The notes under the pieces: model-generated
What the model saw: only the letters and a program-made list of their open reading frames with translations
Told to the model about the DNA's origin: nothing
Database searches by the model: none
Position numbers and translations under genes: made by a program
Shown here: positions 12,513 to 23,000 of the stretch, one piece after another
Position numbering within the stretch: the first letter of the stretch is position 1
Layout of the letters: each line of letters opens with the position of its first letter
Origin: Rhynchonema sp. JSB1_4
Taxonomy: Eukaryota > Nematoda > Chromadorea > Monhysterida > Xyalidae
Length of the DNA: 64,000 nt
Reading direction: 5' to 3'
Assembly (NCBI GenBank): GCA_030248065.1
Contig: JASAMV010003622.1
Coordinates: forward strand, 1 to 64,000

Positions 12513-12965
12513 GACCGCTCAGCACAGCTCCGGTGGCCCACAGGAGTGCGCGCTGTAAAGCAAGAGCACAACAAGCGAAACAACACCACACTAGGAGGCG
12601 TACGTTGCAGACGAGGACGGGGGATGAGATGGGTCCGCTTCCAGCTGACACCGCTCTTAGGCCTATATGCACCCAGTCCAAATCCAACGTCGTCTCATGC
12701 GCAGCTTTTTGCAATTTTTAAGTTTGCCGTTATTTTCTGGAAATTGTTTGCTGAGTATTTTCTGATGTTTTGTCTCATTTTTGTTGAAAGATTTGGTTGG
12801 CCCTGTTTCCAAAGTTACAATCAGAAAACAAAATCACCAAAAACATATCTCGGCACCGGCAGGCATGAAAAGCGAACAGCGCCCGAAAGTGCCTGCTCAT
12901 CCTCACTATAAAAGAGTGTACGCTGTGTGTTTTGGTTGCATAAAAGTCGAGCGTGATGTTTCACT
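12513..12965 (+). repeat. Module B
   Basis: Matches 9222-9660 with substitutions. It ends in GTTTCACT, the target duplication of the following MITE. Confidence 0.8.
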
Positions 12966-13483
12966 CAGGGTTGGGCAAAAAACGTTTTTTTAAAAAAATC
13001 GTTTTTTAAAAAAAACGTTTTTTTTTAAAAAACGTTTTTTTAAACGCCCAGATGACCAAAATATGCCCCCAAAAAATTGGAAAACGCTCATGTTGGGAAG
13101 AAAACGTGGTTAAATGAAGTCATTCTATGTGTTCTGAGGCAAAATAAACAGGTTTCAACCCTTTTCTAGCGAGTTGCTAAGATCCCATATCAGACCCGCA
13201 TCGTGGGACCAACTTTAGCCGGGGTCATCACTGAAAGTCAAACTCCGTATATCGACGTATATCAAGTAACAAAGTGACAAAGTAAAAATTGGTCGAAAAT
13301 TTTCTGAAAAAAATTGGACAAAAAATTGATTTTCCATGATAATCAGGGTACTTTCCCTAAAAAATCAGGGAAAATCAAGGAAATTCAGGATTTAAAAAAA
13401 ACGAAAAACGACCCAGGCGTTTTTTTTAAAAAAAACGTCGTTTTTTTAGAAAAAACGCCGTCGTTTTTTTTTGCCCAACCCTG
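12966..13483. mobile_element. MITE-1, hAT-type, copy in the right part of the array
   Basis: Full termini are present, with target duplication GTTTCACT at 12958-12965 and 13484-13491. This is the reverse complement of the AGTGAAAC duplication of copy 1 at the mirrored site, so both copies descend from a single insertion that was later duplicated with its host repeat. Confidence 0.92.
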
Positions 13484-13800
13484 GTTTCACTACCACGCAC
13501 CACACATCTTCACTGCGCATGTTCCGGCTCGTAATAATGGTATTTTTGGGTCCACGCATGCAAGAATGCAAAAAATAACCAAACAGTTTACTGAAAACAA
13601 GCTATTTATATGGTGCCTATGTTCTTTTCTTGTATTTTTACCAGTAATTGTAGACCAGAAACTTGGCATCCGAACGAAAAAATCCAGGGGGCGCAACTGG
13701 AAAACTCCAAGAGCAAGAACAAGAACCGACGGTTGTTCACAAGAACGGATCATCCCATAATCGCACTGCTTCGTTGTACAATTGTACATCCGCATACTGT
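13484..13800 (+). repeat. Short module C'
   Basis: Homologous to the reverse complement of 5091-5443. It lacks the ~876-bp block of module C. Confidence 0.75.
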
Positions 13801-14024
13801 ATGGCCAGTATTTTGTCCAATTGATCACTCGAGAGCGATTGCCTCACTGCGCTTGTTGAATGTCGACGTACGAGTGGGGTTTCGGTTGATGGTCGACCAC
13901 CATCGTGGGCCAAAAACACTCCGATGCTTTCGGACTCATTCCGGCTCAGACCGGGAGGCATGTTGCTGAAGATTTATACAATATTGACGACGTTCGTCGA
14001 AGTCAATGACGTAATTTATTCAAG
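13801..14024 (+). repeat. Truncated module A, right edge of array
   Basis: Matches the head of module A. It stops at GTAATTTATTCAAG, after which unique sequence begins. This is the boundary of the 14-kb array with single-copy DNA. Confidence 0.8.
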
Positions 14025-14086
14025 AGCACTAAAATCACAAAAATTCTTTGTATCTCGCAAAAAATGTTATTCCCGCCTCACCTTAC

Positions 14087-14591
14087 AAAATAGATATCCG
14101 TTGTCCACCCGAGTCTGCGTCTCAGTTCGGCCCAGGTTTCGTTGACGCGCTCGGAAAATCCAACAAAGTCCAGCGATCTTAGATATGTTAACACATCAGC
14201 AAGTGATTCGAGATTTCCTCCTGACGGAAAAGTTTGTGGTCTGTTGTTCAGAAGCCCAAAAATACATTTGGTCGCACACCTGACCAGCCCAGCTCTTTCG
14301 ACTGCGAATTGGTGATTTGATGGTGTTGCACTTGAATGTGCTCGGGTAGTGCTTTAATCAACGAACGATGTTTCCCGATCAAATAGAATACTTCTATGGT
14401 GTACTGTAGCGACATGCGTTGGTGGAAGGCGAGGAAACCGGATAGATACCGATGGTAGGATATGAATTGATCGATTGGATCACGCAGGATCGTAAATCGA
14501 AAGGCGTCAGGCCGAACAACTGCTTGGAGAAATTCGTAGTTTTCGCGCACGTTTAGTGGGAAATGGTCGATTATGCCTGAAGTTGTGGCCA
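14087..14591 (-). CDS. Galactose-3-O-sulfotransferase-like gene fragment (two exons)
   Basis: Two minus-strand exons, 14591-14280 and 14220-14087, join in phase (TCA G | GA GGA). The first opens at a splice acceptor, not a start codon, and encodes HFPLNVRENYEF and FTILRDPIDQFISYHRYL. The RDP..QFIS stretch is what one expects at the 3'-phosphosulfate-binding part of Gal3ST-type Golgi sulfotransferases, which sulfate the 3-OH of galactose on glycans. The second exon ends LRRRLGWTTDIYF before a GTAAGG donor. The 5' phosphosulfate-binding region and transmembrane anchor are not seen. The next intron runs into the repeat array only about 60 bp on, so the 3' end is absent or displaced. It could be an intact gene split by repeats, or a pseudogene. 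Confidence 0.7.
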
Positions 14592-14898
14592 CTGAACGAC
14601 TATAGGATCACAGTCACTGCAGTTTGAGCGTCTCAGGTCATTAGCTGAGGTGCGAAAATCCCCTTTGCAAATACGTATAGTTAAGTGAGCAGCAAGGCAG
14701 ATCCTATCCAATCACCTAGTTCTATTCTTATACCTTGCCGTCTTAAATGGGCTTCACAAATTTCATGCGCGCTTGCGCGTCAACATGTCTACAGTTTTGA
14801 AGCATGTACTGTAGCCAGGTTGACCCGCAAACGTGAATGCATTGTGAATTCGGCCTAGTGTTTATGGGAGATCCTATTACATACAGATTCGAACCTAA

Positions 14899-15540
14899 AT
14901 CTACAAGAAGAAAAATGCCTGCTGTCGCGCGGCAAGAATCAGGATATGGTTCTCGGTATCATGCTGGTCGCATATAAAACACCTATACAAGATTGTTTAC
15001 TCCCCAAAGTAAAAATATATCAGTGGTTACGCACAGGAGCAAAAAGCGACTAAAAACATCACCGAAACAGAAGAAAAGCTTTTTTGCCAAAAAATGAACA
15101 GGATTTAGAAAGAGGCATTGCATTCCTTTCGAAAAGTGAATTAAAAAGCGATACGCCATCAGGGAACCATATTGCGGCCAATAGCGCAATGAGGCGACGC
15201 GGCACTGTCACAGGTGGGATTCGTACGGGTAACGGCATAACGAGTGGGTAAACGATTATGCGTTGGCCGCAATATGGTTCTTTGATGGCGTATCGCTTTT
15301 TAATTCACTTTTCGAAAGGAATGCAATGCCTCTTTCTAAATCCTGTTCATTTTTTGGCAAAAAAGCTTTTCTTCTGTTTATCGGTGATGTTTTTAGTCGC
15401 TTTTTCTCCTGTGCTACCACTGATATATTTTTACTTTGGGGAGTAAACAATCTTGTATAGGTGTTTTATATGCGACCAGCATAATACCGAGAACCATTCC
15501 TATTCTTGCCCGCGACAGCAGCATTTTTCTTCTTGTATTT
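14899..15540. repeat. 640-bp foldback (inverted repeat)
   Basis: Arms of about 275 bp (14899-15180 and 15265-15540) are inverted copies beginning TACAAGAAGAAAAATGC, with an ~85-bp loop. Identity is high with a few indels. Mirrored open frames such as CGFWP-poor short peptides simply reflect the palindrome. Confidence 0.85.
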
Positions 15541-15795
15541 TTGTTTTATATCGAGTAAGCGCATTTTCTCATTCGGTGGATGGAAAATACATATGATCAC
15601 ACTGATAATTCGTTCACTATACAGAGGAATTCACTATGTAGAGGTTCACCTTGTGGTGGTTTTATTGAATTCATGTTACTGTTTCACACCTCAATCAAGT
15701 CAGAGCTAAAAAAGCGATGTCACCATCGGTTCCCCGACCCCAGAAACATAAACAGCTGACACATTATTGGAGATCAGATCACTATGACACTATTT

Positions 15796-17470
15796 ATTCG
15801 CATTGATCAATACTGAGTTCCGGCTCTAGTTCCGGTTCTGGCTCCCAAAAGTTCCAGATTTAAAAACCAATGCCACCGTTGGGTTTCTCGACCCCGAAAA
15901 CCTATATACCGCACGCACTGTCGTTATGATCAGGCCAGTATTGTGCGACTTATTTGCATGGATAAATACTGAGTTCCGGTTCCAGTTTCGGTTCTGGCTC
16001 CGGAGAGCTCCGGATTCAAAAACTAATGCAACCATTGTATTTCTCGACCCCGAAAGCCTATATATCGCCCCCACTTTCTTCATGACCAGGGCAGCATTGT
16101 GTTGTTTATTCATGTGAATCAGTTTTGAGTTCCGGTTCTAGTTCCAGTTCTGGCTCCAAAAAGTTCCGGATTTAAAAACCAATGTCACCATTAGATTTCT
16201 CGACCCCGAAAACTTATATACCGCACGCACTGTCTTTATGACCAGACCAGTATTGTGCGACTTATTTGCATGGATAAGTGCTGAGTTCCGGTTCCAGTTT
16301 CGGTTCTGACTCCGGAGAGCTCCGGATTCAAAAACTAATGTAGCCATTGTATTTCTCGACCCCGAAAGCCAATATATCGCCCCCACTTTCTTCATGACCA
16401 GGGCAGCATTGTGTTGTTTATTCACGTGAATCAGTTTTGAGTTCCTGGTTCTAGTTCCAGTTCTGGCTCCAAAAAGTTCCGGATTTAAAAACCAATGTCA
16501 CCATTAGATTTCTCGACCCCGAAAACCTATATACCGCACGCACTGTCTTTATGACCAGACCACTATTGTGCGACTTATTTGCATGGATAAGTGCTGAGTT
16601 CCGGTTCCAGTTCAGGTTCTGGCTCCAAAAAGTTCCGGATTTAAAAACCAATGCCACCATTAGATTTCTCGACCCTGAAAACCTATGTTCCGCACCCACT
16701 GGCTTCATGATCAGAGCAGTATTGTGCGGTTTAATTGCATTGCTAAATATTGAATTCCGGTTCCAGTTCCGGTTCTGGCTCCGAAGAGCTCCGGATTTAA
16801 AAGCCAATATCACCAATAGATGCTTCGACCCCGAAAACCTACAGTATATACCGCACGCACTGTCTTTATGATTAGACCAGTATTGTGCGACTTATTTGCA
16901 TGGCTAAATATTGTTCCGGTATCCGGTTCCAGTTCCAGTTTTGGTTCCGAAGAGCTCCGGATTGAAAAGCCAATGTCACCATTAGACTTCTCGACCCCGG
17001 AAACCTATATACCGCACGCACTGTCTTTATGATCAGACCAGTATTGGGCGACTTATTTGCATGGCTAAATATTGAGTTCCGGTTCCAGTTCCAGTCCTGG
17101 TTCCGAAGAGCTCCGGATTGAAAAGCCAATGTCACCATTAGACTTCTCGACCCCGAAAACCTATATACCGCACGCACTGTCTTTATGATCAGACCAGTAT
17201 TGTGCGAGTTATTTGCTTGATAAATACTGTGTTCGGTTCCAGTTCCGGTTCTGGCTCCGAAGAGCTCCGGATTCAAAAACCAATGTCACCATTAGATTTC
17301 TCGACCCCGAAAACCTATATACCGCACGCATTGTCTTTATGACCAGACCAGTATTGTGCGACTTATTTTGCATGGCTAAATACTGAGTTCCGGTTCCAGT
17401 TCCGGTTCTGGCTCCGAAAAGTACTGGATCCAAAAACCAATGTCACCACCGAGTTTCTCGACATTCAAAA
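15796..17470. repeat. Satellite: about 11 tandem units of ~155 bp
   Basis: GTTCCGGTTCCAGTTCCGG followed by GGATTTAAAAACCAATGTC and TTTCTCGACCCCGAAAACC recurs every 152-160 bp. Units alternate between two variants in the first half (GCACGCACTGTC versus CCCCCACTTTCTTC), giving an ~310-bp higher-order dimer there, and become more uniform from about 16880 on. Long open minus-strand frames run through it, but they are repetitive and not recognisable proteins. Confidence 0.9.
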
Positions 17471-20045
17471 CCCCCGGTACCGCGGCAGATTTCTCGTCCG
17501 ATGCATCCCTGAGTTTTGAACGAACATTTTGCCGGAAAAAAAAAGAAAGAAAGAAGAAGAAGAACGTTTTTGCACTTTTTGAGAGGCGTTGGGTACCGTA
17601 ACTCCACGACGCCGGTACCGATCAACGTCAAATTTTGAACGCAGATGTAGGGTGGCCTAGGGCACCTTGTGGTCAAACATTGAAACCATCGGTGCTTTGT
17701 TGTGGAATTACTGGCCAGTGAAAATTTTTGCTGCCGGCAATAACTCCGGACAACCATATGGGACATGCGCTACCGCGCATGCCCGCACCCACCCCCCCCC
17801 CACCCCACCACACACCTCTGGAAACTAGAAGCAGTGCTGAAAATGAAGTATGCAAAATGTTTACGTCGGGTGCACTGCGGTGTATACTTCGAGTCAACTT
17901 AGACAGTTTACATACCTCAGTTGATTCCTGGTGTTCTCACTGGCTGTCTTGTGCAGCGCGTGGTATACAAAATGGCGCCGTGGTGTCATAGATTTTGAAG
18001 ATCGATAACGCCTTGGGCCAGTGTTTACCCTGGAAAGCATTTTAATTCAAGTTAACGTGATTTTGATGCTGTTGACATTTTTTTAAGTTTGACAACCGGG
18101 AGAAATCGTTGTGAATTGCAGCAAAAGCCCGCAGTTATTTTTGCCACGTACCAAAGCAGTTGCGGAGATGATTGTTTTAGACGAACCACGTCATTTTTAG
18201 CGTGATAGGTATGTAATATGAGTATCCAAAGCGGCAGATACACCATGCCCAAGCATATAAGTATGCGGCGAATTGGAATATTAGTTGGCTTCAGGTTATT
18301 GAGCTGTGGTACCATATTTCAGAGATTTTTTACATGGAAACACATGTAGTTGGAGATTATCTCAGCCCCAGGCGGAAGACAACCGTTCTGCAAAGACAAT
18401 TGCCAACACTAACAAAAGCACGGGATTTAATAGCATTCCCGCATGCTTGTATACATACATACATAGTGTCGTGCTTCGCGCTTACTTGCAGCGCGTGTTT
18501 TGTCGGGGATGGGGGGGACGTTGCCTATGTAAAAAGGACACGGGGTTTGATGGCACTTGAACAGTTGGTGACCGAAAGAGCAGTGAAGCTGTTTGTACCG
18601 ATAAGTGTGATCAGGTATCCTTAACGCACTAATAAGCTTTATGCGAGCCAACGATGCGATCGGTAACAGGCGATGTTTTGGTAAAAGAACAAGCAGAAAC
18701 ATGCACAAAGACATGCATTTTCACCAAAAAGGGGGAAACAGTAATAAAATTGTGAAATAATAAAAAAAGTTGGCTCACTTTTTAAAAAAGGAATAGTGCG
18801 TTACTTTCTAAAAAATGTTTTAAATTTTTCCTTTCTTAACCCAACCCTCATCGCAGTATATCGATCAGAAAGGGGGAGGAAAGTCCATTTACTAAACACA
18901 GTGACTCGCGTTGGCTGGGATACATACCTCTTCAAGTCCGTCAGTTTTATTCACCTCAGTAGGTTCACATGCGTGAAGACGTGCTAACACGTGTGCATCA
19001 AGCACGTAAATTCGGATGCGTGAAATTTCTCGCTTTTGTTATTAGTGTGTTTGTATAACTTCTTTCTTTTTGCTTACGAGACAAAAGACGGAAATCGATT
19101 GTTCGCTCTTCTTCTGGTTCAGGAGAGTTCTTGCCGTGGGCACAACAACAGGGTATGCAATACGTATTATACAAAGCTGCACTGCACATCGCAAGAGCAC
19201 AGCTGAAACATTCCCGTATGTATTTTCCATTTGTGCACACTGTTGCGTGCAATGATGCGGTCACCCAAAAAAATATCTGAAAATAATCAAAACTAACTAT
19301 GTATTTACGACAAATTCTGCTCGCATTCTGGAATCCAATTTTTTTTCAGAACAGCATGCAGTGTTCAAGATAGAATCGTGCTCATATCAGTCCCTTTTTT
19401 CCTATGCTGTAGTGTTACAAAAATCGAGCGATTGACAAAGGAAACTGACATGAAAATTACTGAAATATGTTCGTGTGGTGGCGAATGCTCGCGTGTGTTG
19501 GGGAAACCCAAGTTTGGTTGAGTGTTTGGTGTTTCCATTGTTCTTGGGTGTGACACGAGCGATTTCACCCAACTTTTCCACTGAACTTTCCACCGAACTC
19601 AAATAGTTCAGTAAACTTTATCAGTCGCACTGGTTTTCAACCGAACTTTTTTCACTATGTGCATTCCACTGAACCCTTTCGTGAATAGCAGCCAGGCTTC
19701 GTAGTTGAATATGAGCACTAGATAAGAACGAGTTTTCTGTGTACGTTTGAACAAGCACTGAATAAAACTGAGTTTTCGCCTGAAACCTGTGCGGGCTACT
19801 GCGTCATACCGTCTTAATTTTCATCGAATTCTCTTGTAGTTTTGTACGTAGAGAAGAAACTACGTTTGGTGGACGACAGTTAATGAAAAACAAACGTTCT
19901 TTTATTGTTTGATTTGGGGCTCCGTTCTGGTAAAACAAATACGAATGCCAGTGCTTGTGTTTGTCTTGGCACGTTCAGCGCCTGAGTCCTTTATGCTGCT
20001 AGACAAAGCTTGGTGCCGCTGCATTCTTCCATTTTGTAAGCAGCT
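17471..20045. other. Intergenic sequence, no gene supported
   Basis: I see no family resemblance or exon structure. There is a C-rich tract at about 17783-17812 (CCCACCCCCCCCCCACCCCA), and a G-run near 18507. At 19565-19670 are short CCACTGAAC/CCACCGAAC repeats resembling those in the hairpin at 42834-43044. Confidence 0.5.
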
Positions 20046-20050
20046 TTGAC

Positions 20051-23000
20051 CATGGCTGTGAACTTCAGAAATTACACTGTAAAATTCGCCTGGTATGATA
20101 ATCAGTATGTGCTTCCGTGCTCATTCGAATCACACTTGAACGTAACGGATTCGTGCCCGTCACCGGGGCTTTACGCTGAATTGATTGGGTTACTTTTCCA
20201 TTCTCTCGGCATCCGTTTTGAGCTGCTGAGCTTCAACCGCACGAAATATGCCGCTTCGTTTGTCCAAGTGTTCGTAAATCAGTCGGCCGATGGTGTCTAT
20301 GATGCAACGCTCCAACAATTGTTCGTTTGGGGGCATCATTGCTGTACAGGGTGTCTCAAAAGTAAATCGAAAACCTCTGCTACACAGTTTTTGCAGAATT
20401 AAAGACCGCGTTTCTACACATCACCCTTAACCTAGGAAAGTAACTCTAGAGACACCCCGTATATGGTGTGATGAGAAACAAAAAGTGGGGGGGGGGTAAA
20501 GGACAAAGGGAATAAAGTTTTTACCTTATAAAGAAGACAAAAGGAAACAGGCTATAAGGAAGTGCGGCAACAGGACGAAGGTGAAAAAAGCAACGAAAGG
20601 GAATGAGAGGGAAGAAAAAGAGAGTAAGTAGAAATAGGAAAAAGTTGAAGAACCATGAGAACACGGAAGTGCACCAGAAGGCCTGCCCGCGCCGGGGTGT
20701 GAGCCCTCCAAGATCTGGCACAATGAACCGTGTAGCACTGGGGTGCACAGGGGCCGGCGGCCATCGGTTGCACGCTGCGTGTGGGCGACTTCGATCTACT
20801 GCCTTACGAAGGGACACGATCATAAATATATAACTATATACAATTTCGGAAATAAAATTAAAAAAACAAGTGAAGAGGAATAAGAAGGCGAGAAAAAAAA
20901 TCCAAGAGAAACACATATAAGAAAATATGGACAAGGAACTAGGGGAACCAAAGAAGGCAGACTCACAAGGCTCAGAGTGAGAAAGGGAAACATGAAAAAT
21001 ACAAAAAAAAACTATAAACGGAAACTTTGAGAACCTCTAAATAAGCCGTTAAAAGAAACTAAAAAATAACCTCCTCACTAACTCGGACGTTAGGAACAAC
21101 ACGTGCCCCAGCGTTTTTTTAACAACGAAGATAACAGGATAAACTGCTACTCACATACGATAACAGAACAATACGTGGGCGGCGGGAACAGAAGGCGCAA
21201 CCAATGCGACCACCGCACAAAAAGAATAGTACTCTCTAAAACAGTTGAAAGAACACTAAAAGACGGTACTAAAAAGGAAGGCCACCTTGAATTAGAAGAT
21301 CGATCCACTCACCAGCACACAGTCTCGTCTACTAAAAGAGAAATAAGTCACGTACCACACAACGGAAGGGGATTGGTTTCGGAAAACAGTAGATGTAGAA
21401 AGTAAACCTAACAGAGGGAACAAAGCAAAAAAAATTTTTTTGTTTAAAAGAACCCTATCTATGAGATCATGAAATCGAAACGCAAAGCAGTAAAATAGTC
21501 GCATAGCATAACAAAACAGAGATGCCCACTAGGGACGAGGACGATTTTCAGTAAAACACCACAAGGGGACTATCTCCACACTCGTACCCCAATATAGGCA
21601 GTTCCACACACGGACAACCACCAGGGACCCCCAGCACAACGCCAAAAGATATGAAACAAATAAAACAGTGAAATGAGGATGCTCGGGGGACCACACAAAT
21701 ATGACCATACATGGGGACGCAACAGAAGGGGTCCACTAAGGTATCGACCGCAAAGAACACCGATGCGGCATACTTCAAGAAACATAAAACCAATACGGCA
21801 CATCGACGTTCCAGAACCGCAGAATCGCGATAACTCAGCCTAAAGATAGATCACTACCGTCGGACGATCATATCGGCAACATCATCTCACCTCGTCGTCC
21901 AGCGCTTCCTACGAGCCTGAAAATCAAGCCGGGGGCGGCTAGATCAGCATGCTCCCAAAGCACCTTCGCACACACAGTTCATACACTTTTCTACGTACTC
22001 CAATGCACCATTGCGGCTTCAGAATTTCAGCTATAAAAAAGCCCATTTCCAAATATGAATAGTCCCTTGCACAAGGGGTTTCCCTCTGCATAGATTGAAA
22101 ATTATCCAAAATGAGCATAAATAATCATCCCAAAAACAAAAACACCAAAACAACCACACAAAACCCCCCCCCCCCCCCCCCTGCGAGATTTGCGCGCGTT
22201 AAGTACCAGACCAGCAGCAACCCAGTGACCGGTGCTGGCCTCATGCGAAAATCAGCAAATCGATCGATATTTGCGCGCGCGTATGTGCTTTTGTGTGCGC
22301 TGGTGCAGTTTTGGCTGGTTTTGTGCATCGAAATAAAATGAATAGCTTGTTATCAGCCATATATTGTTGGATTTATGTGTTCAGATGAGCATGGACAAAA
22401 TATTGGAAGACATACTGCTTTTTCACCCGCAAACAGAGTGTGCAAAAATTATCAGAAGCACAAATACAAGCATTATGATACATACATAACCCACAAACAC
22501 GTTTTACAACATAACACGGAGCATCAGACAGGAAAGTCAGATCATCATCAAATTTTGACAAAATTAGCGTACCACAAAATAATCTATCCGAAAACCTCAA
22601 TCAGAAGTTGTTGACAAAATTAGCGTGTCACGATAATCGACCCAATAAAAGTGAAATTATCAACATTTATTCACACGTGCGTCGGACCTCCATTCGCTGC
22701 CAACACCAACGGCACGCCTGTGTGATTGATATGCCGAATGTAGGTTTGAATTTGTGCAAGTGTCAATTATTCTTCCAGAATTCCTTGACGCCAGCGGTGT
22801 ACATCACTTTCTGTCTGGTTTACATGACGTGTCTTTTTCTCTTTATCGTTGTAATTTAGCTCAACCAGTGTTCTGTGGACAAAGTCTCTTTATTGTGCGC
22901 AATGCTTTCATCGTTTATTGACATTGATTTCTGTATTTTCCTTTCGATAAAGCAAGATACCGAGCGCTGTGAACACAACAACAAAATGATCTTCGTGAAT

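Noticed and set aside
15826..17433. Long minus-strand frames with NRNSxFxHANKSHNTGL repeats
   Set aside because: These are the translated ~155-bp satellite. The period is not a multiple of three in all units, and no start, splice or family evidence exists.
20521..20934. A 137-codon minus-strand frame rich in Phe
   Set aside because: Produced by translating the complement of a polypurine tract; no domain.
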